From contig JAPEUQ010000003.1 in NCBI GenBank assembly GCA_027946365.1, positions 2,108,001-2,172,000 on the forward strand: a stretch of 64,000 nucleotides of DNA, given 5' to 3'. The position numbers and the translations under genes were made by a program. Under the pieces are notes generated by a model. That model was not told the origin of the DNA. It worked only from the letters and a program-made list of their open reading frames with translations, and did not search any database. Shown here piece after piece: positions 22,678 through 34,514 of the stretch. The first letter of the stretch is position 1; each line of letters opens with the position of its first letter. This DNA comes from Kalmusia sp. IMI 367209 (taxonomy: Eukaryota; Ascomycota; Dothideomycetes; Pleosporales; Didymosphaeriaceae).

Positions 22678-23409
22678 GGTCGCTGTGAACGATGTAGTCA
22701 GGACTTGTTATGGATAAGAGAAAAGGCGCGCATCCCGATTTTTATACATATAGACGGATCCCCGGATACATATGACTGTGCTCTAGGCATCTATAATGTG
22801 TGCCTTTAAATTAGTTAGCACCCACCATAGAATGGTCATCTTCAGCTTGAGTCTGAGTGCCCGAGGTTCCCCAGCTAGGGCCTAACGCCTGTGTTCATCG
22901 TAGCTGACGTGATCATGCTTGCTGGTGCGTACGAGTTAGCAGGGCGCATCTCAGGAACCTTGCTCGTGGAGGTCTGATGATGCGGAGGGTTACCTAGCAA
23001 GGTAAATTGGGCTTGCAATCCGGCGGGGGTGCTTCTGATCACACGCAACCAAATGGTGATGACCGGGCTTGGCCGTGAGACATTGGCCCCCATCAGCTGA
23101 ACCCCCCTGTAGTCTGTATAAACGTTGGCCCGGCTTGCAGGCGGTTGTGCCTGACGCTAAGCGCTTTGCGGATTAGCAGCACCTCGAGGCTGGAACCGTT
23201 ATGCAGATGACCTCGCAATTTTGTAGACCTCAAACCATAGACTACACGAACATGACAATCTTTTGAAGTAAAATTTCCTTGATTTTTTGGGGGAATATGT
23301 CGATACGATGTCAGCCGAATAAAGGGTAAATATGCTCGACTTCATGCCCCAGATAAAAACCGTCCCAATGCATGCCATGCATCAAAAGCATATTATCTCT
23401 TAACTGAAA
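22678..23409. other. Intergenic region, promoter side of PQQ-type gene
   Basis: About 0.7 kb between two minus-strand genes. It should hold the promoter of the PQQ-type gene (right of 22677) and the 3' end of the P450 (left of 23410 is its stop). A TATACATATA-like stretch at about 22743-22753 may be its TATA box on the minus strand. No gene seen. Confidence 0.3.
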
Positions 23410-25140
23410 CTACTTCCCTGATTTGAACCATCTTAGCGCAATCTTCTCAGGCTCCCTCATCTCACTCAGGAGTCTTTGCTCGATATCTTCCGACATAGTC
23501 TTCACTCTTTGACAAGCTTCCGCCATAGTCTCGCCTGGTTCCGGGACCGGCTCAACGCGGTGATCTCGAAATAGAGCTGCTAATGCACCAACAAGCTCTG
23601 CTTGCGAAAATCGTTTACCGGGGCAGACAAGCCGACTATAAGCCCACGGGAAGAACTCAGGCGTTGTGTCCGGGGGGAGGATCTCCCCTTCGAATGAGGA
23701 CGCAGGAGTGATGAAGCGCTTTGGGTTCCATGCTAGGCTATCAAGTCCCCAGTGCGAGGGGAGCGTCGAGAGCGAAGGTAAATTGATCTCGACCGTAGTT
23801 CTTGCTGGAACGAGGTAGGATTTGCCTTCGTGAGTGATGATACGGGGTTCGGCGCCTGTATTCTTGACTAACTGACTGATGGGGTGCGAGAGGCGTAGGG
23901 TTTCATAGATGACAGCCCAGCAGCGCTTGAGTTTAACACACATTGAGTAGTCCCATCTGGTAACATCGTCCGTATCTGTATAATGTCTTATTTCCTCGGA
24001 TATCCACTCTTGAGCATCGGGATGTGCTGCTAGCTCGCCAAGGATGTAGGCTAGTGTCAAAGCAGTGGTATCGTTGCCCGCGAAAGCAAAGACAAAGAGG
24101 TCACTAATGATTTCGTCTTTGGTCAAGATCGCTTTGCTGCCTGTTGACCCGTCCATCTTGAGACTGCCGTCGCCTTCGTTCTCACACGCGCGCACGAGGT
24201 TTGTGACCAGATTTGCGGAGGTTGCCTTTCCTTGCGCAATCGCTGCCCTCTCTTCGTTGATTAAAAGCGTGACATACTCTCTAAAATTCGCAACCGCATG
24301 GCCCGCCTTCTGCCAGCCCTTCGGAAGCCACCAGCTGTCTCTTAATTTCGTTTCACCGAACACCATGATTGGTACAATCATATGTAAGATTGTAGCTATG
24401 CTGTCGCGATACCCGAAAGCACCATCTTTCGCGCTGCTACCATTCGCTTTTTCTCGTGCTTGGCTCTCCTCGCGCCCTTCGAACGGATAGGATCTGTCGA
24501 ATAGCGCTGCAGCGAGGACATTGAGAGAAAAGATTTGCGTGTCCTGCGCTAGCGTCTGGATAGGCTTCTTCGCCCGCTCAACCCAGTATGTCAACATTTG
24601 ACTCGCCTCCTTCAACGCTTCACCCCAGACTAGCTCTGCATTTTTTTCTGTGAAGGTAACAGCCGCTACTTTACGATGTCTCATCCATTCCTTGCCTTCG
24701 GTCGTCGCAAGGTTCTTGCCGTAGATATTGAGAACCGCGAAGGCCTCCAGATCCCGTCCGAATTCGTCTTTTCGCTTTAGAATGTCGTCGGCCACGGTAA
24801 AATTGCTTATCTTGATGAAGTTTCCACCGGGCGTGCAAATCGTAAAGAGCTCACCATGCTCGTCATGTGAGTGGTACCGCTCTCGGCACTCCCAGCCGCG
24901 ACGATACTTTGCAATGAATGACGTTGTAAAAGGTAAGTAGGTGGCAATGCGTATGATTAGAGGCGAGAATATCATCCAGAGCGGCCCACCAGGCGTAACA
25001 AAACGGAGGGTGATAGGAAGGCCAATTGAGCGTGCTTGAGCGTAATTTTGGGTTAATGTATACGCGCTCCATAGTATTAGCGTTAAAGGAAGCGTGGACA
25101 ACGCCAAGAAGACGTGTGCCAGGGACATCATGACGGGCAA
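23410..25140 (-). CDS. Cytochrome P450 monooxygenase
   Basis: Single-exon, 576 residues. The N-terminal hydrophobic segment (about residues 5-30) anchors it in the ER membrane. The I-helix reads FAGNDTTALTLAY, with the expected acid-Thr pair. The K-helix ExxR is YETLRL, and a PERF-like NPKRF follows. The Cys ligand is about residue 506 in FFPWAYSRLVCPGKRFSQAE. The usual fungal loop here is WxxGPRVCPGxxF; this protein has SRL in place of GPR, so the normal heme-propionate Arg two residues before Cys is Leu, with Arg one position earlier. Substrate unknown. It neighbours the PQQ-type gene in the same orientation, but no biosynthetic cluster is apparent. Confidence 0.9.
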   Translation of the reverse strand: MPVMMSLAHVFLALSTLPLTLILWSAYTLTQNYAQARSIGLPITLRFVTPGGPLWMIFSPLIIRIATYLPFTTSFIAKYRRGWECRERYHSHDEHGELFTICTPGGNFIKISNFTVADDILKRKDEFGRDLEAFAVLNIYGKNLATTEGKEWMRHRKVAAVTFTEKNAELVWGEALKEASQMLTYWVERAKKPIQTLAQDTQIFSLNVLAAALFDRSYPFEGREESQAREKANGSSAKDGAFGYRDSIATILHMIVPIMVFGETKLRDSWWLPKGWQKAGHAVANFREYVTLLINEERAAIAQGKATSANLVTNLVRACENEGDGSLKMDGSTGSKAILTKDEIISDLFVFAFAGNDTTALTLAYILGELAAHPDAQEWISEEIRHYTDTDDVTRWDYSMCVKLKRCWAVIYETLRLSHPISQLVKNTGAEPRIITHEGKSYLVPARTTVEINLPSLSTLPSHWGLDSLAWNPKRFITPASSFEGEILPPDTTPEFFPWAYSRLVCPGKRFSQAELVGALAALFRDHRVEPVPEPGETMAEACQRVKTMSEDIEQRLLSEMREPEKIALRWFKSGK

Positions 25141-25960
25141 GAAGGTGTCAATAATGTAGAAGGGACGTGAGCATGAAGAGAGGATAAATAGGAGCTGTAT
25201 TTTACGATACGAAAAGCCGTCTCGCGCGGTAAATGGGGGCTGGAAATTTTACGTGAGCAATTAGCGACGTGCTAAGGCGGTCAGGCGCGCGTCATTGACA
25301 TGCCGCGATTGGCCATTCTGACGACTAGAGCGATTCCGAACTGAGCTTGACTTGATGGTATATTTGTGAGTGTCTGTGTTGCTGTGATGGAGTCGTGATG
25401 AATATTTCGCTCACGCCGCCATCTCAATGAGGAGTCTGGTGGGCCTGCAATGCTGGCGCACGGTACCATTGTAGAAACGGGCTTAAGAACGTGCCTCGCG
25501 CTAGTCTTCTCGCATAGACCTGCTTTTCCTGTATGATCCTATTTTTCACTGAGAAGTCTCATGCTCATCTCATGCATCACAACAGGCACGAGGACTCAGA
25601 CGCATCGTGTTACACTCCATTGTTGAAAATTAAGGCTAGAATTTTTCCTGCTTGTGCGAATTCTGCATGTCCAGCTACGTTTGTTAACTACGGACAGCGG
25701 CAAACTATAGAATAAATTCCGCGAAAGGTCGGTAATAGCTTTGAAAGAACAGGCGACCATAGTAGATACAAACAACCGCTATCAGATTACACTAGACACC
25801 CAGAAGACCAATATATATCTCAACGCTGATACAAAATCACGTTTCTGACTCTTTTAAGACTCATTCATAGTTTCTACCCTATCCCTTCCACTCCGCTCCC
25901 TCAGACTCAAGTCTAGAGAACACATGTGAACATGATGGAAGAAAATATGGAAAAGATCAG
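25141..25960. other. Intergenic region, P450 promoter
   Basis: Upstream side of the minus-strand P450 gene. No other gene recognised. Short ORFs at 25281-25469 (-) and 25533-25715 (+) look like chance. Confidence 0.3.
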
Positions 25961-26110
25961 ATGTCACCTCAATGAGGTGTCACCTTACCTGGTCTAGTCT
26001 ACAAATTAAGAGGCTAGTTCGACCCACGACGACACGATGAGTTACCATCTCAATGAGATGTCACCTCATCTGGCTCCGTTGACAGATGAGAAGGCTATTT
26101 TGGCCTATGG
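25961..26110. repeat. Tandem pair of ~80-bp units with palindromic cores
   Basis: Two diverged copies 81 bp apart. Each has a perfect 15-nt palindrome with a single unpaired centre: CACCTCAATGAGGTG at 25965-25979 and CATCTCAATGAGATG at 26046-26060. The arms differ by a matching pair of changes that keep the dyad. Downstream sequence also aligns (TGTCACCTTACCTGG with TGTCACCTCATCTGG, then AGGCTA with AGGCTA). The pair sits just beyond the 3' end of the minus-strand gene ending at 26190, so it may lie in its 3' UTR or terminator. Confidence 0.6.
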
Positions 26111-26189
26111 CCACAACCGGGTCAAGCCGCGCCGAGGAAAGGGACGAAACCGCATCTCGAAACCGCAAATCTTGCATATCATCTTGTTC

Positions 26190-29100
26190 TCATAACACTA
26201 TCGGGTCATCCGCAGTACCGCCTCGGAGCCGCTCTCGCATTTCTTCGTCCCCTGGTTTCATGTCCTGTATAATGACATCCCCCTTTAATGTGCGGGGCTG
26301 GGTCGTCTGCGTAGCTCCTTCGCACGCCTCATTAGTCTGTTCGCGTCGAGTCTGACCCAATGTGTCTTGCGGTGGATACATCTGATGATATGTTGCTGCT
26401 GATGGGAGGTACAAGGAGTCTTCAGGCCTCGGGGGAGGTGGTTGAGGAACTTGTGCTTGGGATGTATCTTGGCGATACGTGACTTCTCTGAATCTCTTCG
26501 CATGGCCACGCTCTAAGCCTTCGTCGTAACATGCCCGTCGACGCTTGATTGGCGCAGGCTTGGGCCGAAGGCCCCGCTGAAGGGTCGACATAGCCGTTTG
26601 AATATTTTGATTTTGCCACGCTGGTTGAATCCGAGAGTCCTGTACATTATATGGCTGATACACGTTGGTGGGCTGGACGTCGGGAAATGGTGGCTGCGTC
26701 TGAGGCATTTGGCATTCCAATGGAATGCACGCATTGCTCAGAGAAACGTCTGCCATCATTGGGTAGCTGAGATGATTAGACATTGGTGGCCTCGTCTGAT
26801 GACCGAAATAACTTGACGGAACTTGTTCATTGCCAAAACCGACTACCGACATAGGCGGCTTCTTATGGTCATTTGGCAAAGTCATCCATGCCGGCGCCAA
26901 CGGAGCTGAATGCTGATACTGCGGCTCTTTTACAATACCTTCCAAGCGGCCTGAGTCTTCCCTTGTTCTCTTCCGCACCCGACCGTTCTCGGAGCCCTGG
27001 TCAAGCTTGTTTCGAGGACGTTTACCAAAATTGTTCAGATGCTGCGTAGGTGTACCCACTAATGGGGGCATCAATTCAAGGCCACGCGTAGCTACTTGCT
27101 GGTATAGGGCCTGATTTGGAGCATCATGAAGATGGTAAGAGGAACTGGTAGGTTGATGTGGAGGTGCAACTTGTTGCCCGGAACTGTGTCCGTATTGTGA
27201 GCCATGCAATGATGACTGATACGGTGGTAGCTGTGCCTGCGTAGCATATGTATCATGGGCTGGCTGATAGCCTTCGAAGAGCGCTACTTGATCGCCTTCG
27301 CTAGGATTGCCTGATGCAAATATGCCAGACTCCTGGGTGGCCTGTAGGTACGTCCCTTTTTGAGGAGCTTGCTGTCCTTCATAGCCCTGAGCCGGATGCG
27401 AATTCCGGAGATAGTCAACTATTGGCTTCAACATTTCACTGAAATCAACATCCGGAATACTATGAGGAACGCTTTGTGGTTGTCGGCTATTTGTAACTCT
27501 ATTGACGAAGCCGGATTCATATTGAATGGGAGTTTCAGTAGCAGGACTCTCAATTCTGGTCAGATCAACGTAGTTTTGGCCATACAGCGGATAGGAGCCC
27601 CAAGATGCGGAGTCTGTCAGGGGTCTGCAATCCGCCAAGTTTCGGGGCATGTCATTGCTCCCGAAGTTCACCTCACTAGATAACGCAATAGGCTCGAGGT
27701 GGGCAGTGCTGCCGTCTGAGTCTGCTGATGAAGCATCTACAATAGCAGTTGCCGTTAAATCATTGCTTACTTGTCCTGCTGCTTGGCTGGTACTCTCCGT
27801 GTCGGTTGCAAGGGAATCTTCTGGCTTTGAGGTGTGATCCTTTACAAATTTCTTGCAGAATTCAACATTATCTAGGAAGGTCTTCTGCTTGTCGAGATAC
27901 CACTGTTCTCGAGAGTGCTTCCACTTCGGCACGTATACAGTATTAAGGTTTTGCATCGCTTCGTCGGTGATATCTTTCCGATAACATCCAATTACAGCTT
28001 CTATGTCGATGTTCCCCGGTGGTCCGAACTTCTCGTGAAAATCCTTATTGAGATCGTACTTAGGATAGAATTTGGATGCCTCGGTCTCGGTGATAGAGTG
28101 ATCTCCGAACTCCACACAAACTCGGTCGGTGTACCTGTCCTTCATACTGCGAAGTGCATTGAGATACTCTTGAAAATGACCTTCAACAGCATACCTGCAC
28201 TCTGGAAGATCGATCCTGAACACGAAATGACTCTTGCGTAGAGCAGATCCTAGTAAGGCTTGCAGCTGTCTAATCTTTGCTGCCCAGCGACTGCCTTCAC
28301 CCGCAGGACCTATGGGTGCGCGCATTACCAACGTGATATGTCGCGGCTTTTTACAATTCGCTGATCCATCTGGACCCTTACGAAGGTTGTTGCGCCACAT
28401 GATAAACTTGTCAACTGCGCAAAGACGCTCCTGGATGGCATCGTCCCGCATGTGCCAGCCCTTCCCGTTGTATGTTTTCTTTTTATTCAAATTCCCGTCA
28501 GTCTTAACGCGGGGAGCCCCATCTTCTTCGCAGATGAAGGCCGACACAGGAAGCTGCTCAAAAGAAAAGAACTCTAAATCTTTGTCTAGTGGGTCGGTCT
28601 CGAATGTGACGTGACTCTCGAACTCATCTTCAGGAATGACAAACTCGGTTACTGGCGAGTACAGGGCGAGACCTCTATCTTCGGACGAGCTTTCTGGCTG
28701 TGCAGGCTGCGTCTCAGTCGCCTCATAGCTTGCTTCTGTCTGCTGGGTCTTCTGCGCTTCCTTGCTGCTCTCCTGTACAGCTCGTTTCTGCTTCTTCTTA
28801 ACGGAGTCCACAATTGTTCCGCCGCGAGCTTGGGACCCCGCTGTAGGGCAAGTTTCATCGCTGAGTGATACGCGTTGTTCTTTTATAAGAGCGGCGATCC
28901 CTTCTATCGATGCTGGTCGTCGCTGTATGGGAGTGGCGGTATTGTTCTTTGTCCAAACCTTTTCCCAGGCTTCCTCATCCGACTCCTCGTCTGCTGAATC
29001 TTCCTGTTCCGACTCATCCTTAGCAGCCCGAGCTAATATAGCATGTAGGTCGTACTCGTTAAGGTCAGCAGACTGGAGTGCGTCCTCGTTATCTGATGGT

Positions 29101-29841
29101 TGTTCGAGCCCTGCTATAATGTCCCTGGCGAGGTCATCCTCTTCTTCATCGAGCTGGAATTCGGCATCCGTTGTCTGCGCGTCAAGGTGCTCCATCGCAA
29201 GTCTGACGAGCGTGTCCTCCTCATCAGACAGAAGAAGGTCATCAACTGGATCTGCGGCAGTGACTGTCTGCTGCTTGTTTCCTTCAGGAACGGGTGTACA
29301 TCGGTCGTACAACGCCCGCTTCTCCTCCTCTTGCTCCTCCTCTTGCTCCTCCTCTTGCTCCTCCTCATCGATCTCATGGTCCTCGGTGAAGTCGCCTAGT
29401 GGAACGTATTCAAGGCCAGAGTAGTGTTCCTCAGCTGTGCGCTCGACGACAGGGTGCTGCTGCGCGGCTGCAGATAGCTTCTGGTCGTTATTTGATCGGT
29501 ACTGCTCGCCACTCTTGCCAGGCAGCGCGTGCTCGCCGAAGTTGTTTAAGCCACTTGCAGTGCCGTAGGACGTGTCAGAGCTTACAGGCGATTGGCCCGC
29601 CGATTGAGCGTCTTGCGTTGAGGTTTCCCGTCCAGAGCTACCAAAGTCAGCGTTGTAGATCTCATTATGAGATCATAAGCACTACAAAAATCATTACTCA
29701 CTTATAGGCTGTAATTGGTGATGTTGTTGTTTCTGAGTTCGCCTTATCACCAGTAGATCTCACGCGCTGCCACCGCGACTGATCGTCCGCGTCTGCTGCG
29801 AAGACGGATTTATCGACGGCTCTACGTTTTTTCGATACCAT
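26190..29841 (-). CDS. Uncharacterised protein, paralog A of a three-gene block
   Basis: Model: exon 1 29841-29764, exon 2 29660-26190, 1182 residues. The start MVSKKRRAVDK is basic (possible NLS). The single intron (GTGAGA ... GAG) is in phase but has a poor acceptor, so the N-terminal join is tentative. Exon 2 is continuously open. Order: Ser/Gln-rich region, Glu/Gln tract, acidic stretches, then a core domain (about residues 390-700): FESHVTFETDP, ARKPRHITLVM-like strand, SHFVFRIDLPECRY, VCVEFGDHSITETEASKFYP. The C-terminal third is long, Gln/Pro-rich and disordered, with basic patches (GKRPRNKLDQ, GRVRKRTRED, KRRRACYDEG). The core matches the two genes to its right (paralogs B and C). No known catalytic motif seen. 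Nuclear location is inferred from the basic patches only. Confidence 0.7.
29321..29366 (-). repeat. 12-bp coding minisatellite (EEEQ)n
   Basis: Inside paralog A, three to four tandem copies of CTCCTCCTCTTG (plus-strand view) encode EEEQ repeats on the minus strand. All copies are in frame, so changes in copy number would alter only the acidic tract length. Confidence 0.8.
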
Positions 29842-31557
29842 CACGGAGATGTACTCTCTGACCACAGATTTTCGTGTTTGGTGCTTGGTGTGCTCCTGTG
29901 TTCGGCAAGAGAGCAGAAGGATAGAACTTCCTGCTAGAGGTTGAGTGTGGTTTGGGCGTGCGGAAATGCGGCTCTCAGTGGCCGCAGGGATAATTCTGAA
30001 AAGAGTGGGCACGGATCAAGGAGTTGAGTTGAAGTGATCTCTACGAGCGGTGCGTATTGGGTGGCACTGCTCTTTCACGCCGGCCGCAAAGAGTCTTGCC
30101 AAGCTATTCGCTTAGTCAACTAAACCAGGAGACGAGCAGTGTGTATAGCATTCGTAGATGGGGACAGTGGAACATTAGTCGAGGGCGGCTTCTTATTGGC
30201 CGGCTGAGGTGCGTCATCGAGCAGACGAGTCATGTTCATAGACTTTTAGAGAGCGAAACGACGAGGGGCTCCTGATTTTTAGAGCGAAAACTTGCTTCAC
30301 CCCAGTCTTCTAGCTACGAAGGATGTGGTACCGCTGCCGATTTGTGCAGTCTTATATAAGGAATCCGATGAACAGTGTAGAAAAGTGCAAAATATCCGTG
30401 GCTTTGGCAAATATTAAGAAGAAGTCATCAATTTAGAGTTGCGTCTCGTCAAACTTACGTAGAGGAGATCAGCAAATAATCTGCACATTCTGGTTTGCTA
30501 TAATGATAAGGTGGGCAGATGAACCTCCTTTCAAGGTAGTGATACTAAGAAATTGCCAATCACAAGAGACGAGTCAATATGCTCTGGCCTATCTCATTCC
30601 AATTTTCCTGCATATGAGAAACTTCGCAATCTTTTCCTTGCAGCCAATCAATCAATACCTTTATCATCATATAATATTATGCGGATTGTAAAAAGGCACG
30701 ATAGAGCAATGTCGTTCTTCTTGTGGAGATATAGTAACGCAACACTTGCTTTTCTTATCAGCAAACGATGTACACTTTATCAACAATGGAGAAGACATCT
30801 CATTTTCATTTTTGAACCCCTTTCGAAAAGAAGACCTTGCAATTCAATGTGCAAATTGAGCTATGTTATGCTAATGAATATCAAACTTAAAACATGATCA
30901 AGTACGGTACTAGTACATGATCTCCAAACGCTCAAAACTCTTTTCTCGACTTATATGCCCATGGAGCTGCACTAGATGTCCAAAAAGCAAACATCAGACG
31001 AGTGACTTCTGGAGCTTGTGTAAGTGTGTCCCATATCCGGAGCGTATTTTTCACATCCTCAGACTGCTTTACAGCTCCTCTTAATATTCGAATACTGAGT
31101 CATATCCATCACACTCACCGTCATGCGATGAAGCGAGTGGGTCTTCTCGTATCACTCCAATGCCAAGCTTCATCCCTATAAATATTGGTGTGATTTCATC
31201 TGTTATGTTTCAGATTTGCGCATTGAGGCCACTGCGATCCTGAATACTCGGGGCAGACCATTGTAAGTGCTTCTCAGCGCAACGTTCCTTCTCCTCCTCT
31301 TCATCAACACTCCGCAGTGTAACATTTTCTTGGCGGCATGACGTAGTCTTGTGAAGCTATAGAGGAGACAGGTTGATGGGTTGCAGGTTAGGGGTGTATG
31401 CTGCAGGCTGCAGACTCTTGAAGTCTACTCAAGTCTGTATGTATAGAACATTTGCTGGAGGCTGGACAGACTGGTTGTATACTGATACTGGCAAGTTGTT
31501 TGCAGGATCAACCACGGCCAAGAGTGGTGCCGTGGGTGAGTGCTGCTTGAGGGGTGC
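29842..31557. other. Intergenic region between paralogs A and B
   Basis: 1.7 kb, AT-rich in the middle (30340-30960). It must contain the promoter of paralog A. No gene recognised; ORFs at 30057-30275, 30503-30691 and 30553-30897 lack any supporting feature. Confidence 0.3.
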
Positions 31558-33543
31558 CTACGGCCGAGTAAGCTCGTACCCATCTTCCACAATATTCTTA
31601 GGCTTTTTGAAAACGCGACCAGTGTCAAAGCGTTGGTCGTTCTTCTGACGTGGACGCTTACGCGAAGCGATCGATGACTGATGTTGGGAGGATATTTCGG
31701 AAGTTGCACGCTACTCGGAGTAGGGACTGGGTGGACTGGCTGCTGTGGTAACATTCTTTGGAAGATAGGCCCCGTGTAGACTGGCACGCTTTCTTCTGTG
31801 GGCGACCCAGGATTTAAGGCATGCTGGACGGACTGGAATCTATTGAAATCTGGTGTCTGGATACTTGAGAGAGAAGTGGACTCTTCTTGCGGTTCGTCCT
31901 CAATTACAATGGGAAACTCAGCCTTTGAGCCTTCCGAAGTCACATCATTCCCGACTGCGGGATTTGTTACTTTCTTTAATCCGGTTTTAGGCGGGAGGCT
32001 ACCGTGCTCTTCGAAATACTTAAGGGCCTTAACAAGATGCTGGCACTTTTTGAGGTGATCTTTGACATTCTTATATTTCTGCTCATGATTCGCTGTTTTC
32101 AGCCTCCGAAACTCAGCCTCATAGTCCTCGATCTTATTTTGTACTCGTTCACGGCGCTCTTCATCGTTCCACTTAAGAGTGCGAGGATCGCCGCCAGTTT
32201 TCTTGAGAGCCTCTCGCTTCTCTGCAAGCTCTTCCTCCATCTCGTAGCCGAGCTTATTCCACAGCCTATCCTGGGTTGTGCCAAAATAGCTTAGCAAAGT
32301 ATCCAGACCTTGAACTGTTTGCTCCCCCGTCCCGAAGTTGGATTCTTGCCTACGCTGCACGTTACCCTTTTTCGCCGCCTCTTCCTCCTCTTTCTTGGTT
32401 GCATTCTTCGGCTTCTCGGGCACGAACCTGACCTGGATTGGAATCTCATAGATCTTCTTGACTTCTTTGTCTACTAGCTTTCGGATGTTGTACTGCTGGT
32501 AGTGGTTGCTTGCTTTAGCTTCTAGGATTGAAGTATTGGTGAATTCCACAAGAAATCTGCCACTATGCTCCTCAAGCAAATGATATACCTCGGTCAAGTA
32601 TAGGTGTAGATATGCGTAGAACTTTTCATACATATCACCAGCCTCGTGATAGTCTGGCACACTTAGAACAAGCAAGAAGTGACTCATCGGCAGCCACCTC
32701 TTGTCGTAGAGCTGTTTACGCACACCTTTGATGGCATCGGCAAAACGACCCGCATCACCAATCGGGCCATCAGCTGGGCCCATCTCCAGAACAATCATGC
32801 TCATGTTTTGTGGACGTCCTTCTTATCTTCTTTCTTCATCGGGTGTCGGTGCCATTCGAGTAATCACTCTGCAGCATTACGCCGTCGTAGAGCGTTTTTG
32901 ACGTGGAAACCGGAATGAAGATGCTTTTTGTTGGATATCCTCCCATTCTCTTTGATGCGCTTGGTATTTCCCACGATCTCATTATAGTCGAGGTACTCGT
33001 CCATGCTGGCGTTTGTATATTTGTAGTGCCGCAGATTGCCTGGGAACACTTCTGATTCGAATGTAAACTCAGCGGTATATTTTTCTGAATATTGACTTTC
33101 GAGATCGCGCTCGACATACGGCGACCACCAGTCCACTCCAGGTACGGGGGAAGGTAGAGACTGGTTCCGAGCGTCATCCTCGTCGGTCACTTGCTCGCTC
33201 TTCTTACCCTTTGTTTTAGCTTCCTGAGAGGGTGATATAAGCGAGCCGTCAGCTGCACCTGTGCCATATACACCATTCTGTTCGAAGAATCTGATGTGGG
33301 CGTCGTCCAAAGCTTCAAGCTGCTGGATTGCATGTAAGCCTTCGCCTCGGCGATGCGCTTCCTCTGCCCTGCTATTTCTGCGGCTTTCTGGGACTTAGTC
33401 TTCTTCTTACGTTTTGGCTGTAATGCGTCGGTCGAAGTGCTGACCTGTGTGTTGGAAGTTGAGCTTGCGGTGCTGTCCTTCGTCGTGCGTTTGAGGGACG
33501 GATCGTCACCGATTCCGTTGTCAGCTTTGCGCTTGGCTGGCAT
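31558..33543 (-). CDS. Uncharacterised protein, paralog B of the block
   Basis: Model: exons 33543-33411, 33339-32881, 32821 onward. The start MPAKRKADNG and PKRK are basic. The intron at 32880-32822 (GTAATG ... AAG) is in phase and joins LRRQ to GRPQNMSMIVLEMGP. The core aligns with paralogs A and C: YTAEFTFESEVFPG, SHFLLVLSVPDYHEAG, GRFLVEFTNTSILEAKASNHY, then LKYFEEHGSLPP. The 5' intron (33410-33340) has a good GTAAGA donor but a weak acceptor. Near 31690 the reading frame must change to reach SRKRPRQKNDQRFDTGRVFKKPKN, which matches paralog A's GKRPRNKLDQ...GRVRKR and ends at a stop at 31558-31560. Without the shift the frame runs on to 31425 with an unrelated tail. The shift is an intron or an indel. 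Function unknown. Confidence 0.6.
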
Positions 33544-34514
33544 TGCAATTGTGTAGTGTTTTTCAAGTCAAGGTGATGTTTGCTTCAGCTGCGGTGACTG
33601 AATATGAATTGTGAGCAAGTCAAACTTTTAGAGGTTTTGTGTTGAGTGCAAAATGCGGACGATGGTACTCTTAGAAAGCGCGTGGTGTGGTTGAAAGGTT
33701 GTGCTGGCCGCTAGGTTGATGAAAGTTGAGTCCTTTGCGTTTACAAAAAGTTTAGTTGAATCGCTTATGGGGAGATTTTAGCCTTTTAAAGGGGGCCCGC
33801 ATTGTTCATTTCATGACTCTATGCCAAAGTGATCAGCTCTAGGCCGCATCCACGAAAAGCGCTGAGCGGCTACGGCGTCTGAATGCATTGGGAAGGCAAA
33901 TGCTTTATGGAAAGATAGCGGTGATGAGAGCGAACGGTAAGTCAAGTGCACGGGATCTCGAGTGAACAGGATAAGCTCAGCCTATAGAACCGTAGATTGA
34001 TAGAAATTACTAAGAAGGAAGTGTAATTATAACAAAAGTCGGACAATAGCACTGTATAGACTAGAGGTCGCTTTTGGGTTTTCCTAAGGGATCCGAGATA
34101 GGAAGACCATGTTGTTGGGTGAGCCATATCTAGTGTATCTGGAGGAATATATTGGAAATCAGGATGGGAATTTGCTGTCAGAAAAATTAGAATCATTGAC
34201 AGTTCCAAAATGTTTTGAAAGCAACCTAGCGCCTGTTACCAACCAACACCAAGTTCGTACGTATTGCGTATTAGACCGCTACTCGATGGGCAAAGGAGTA
34301 GCAAACATGTAATTCAGGACTCCACTACGCTTTATTGCTATCTTCCCGATTACTACTAGTGGCGTACAGAGGTAACTTGGTACATCAGGAAACCAGCTCT
34401 AGCAGCCATTACGTCCCGGTGACAACACCCAGCCATAATCTAGAGAATTGTGCTCTTCCTTCTTCACCATGACTCCATGGTATTCCGACTAGACGATTGA
34501 GCAGCCCGAACAGC
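33544..34514. other. Intergenic region between paralogs B and C
   Basis: About 1 kb holding the promoter of paralog B and the 3' end of paralog C. No gene recognised. Confidence 0.3.

Noticed and set aside
28762..29424. 220-codon plus-strand Ser-rich ORF
   Set aside because: Mirror of the acidic Glu/Asp/Gln stretch of paralog A; Ser runs arise from TCC/TCT codons opposite GAG/GAA.
29698..29763. 20-nt GT-AG intron after ITAYK in paralog A
   Set aside because: Too short for a spliceosomal intron and leads to a stop in the needed frame; the 103-nt alternative keeps phase.
32099..32294. Plus-strand ORFs over paralog B
   Set aside because: Antisense to a conserved coding exon.
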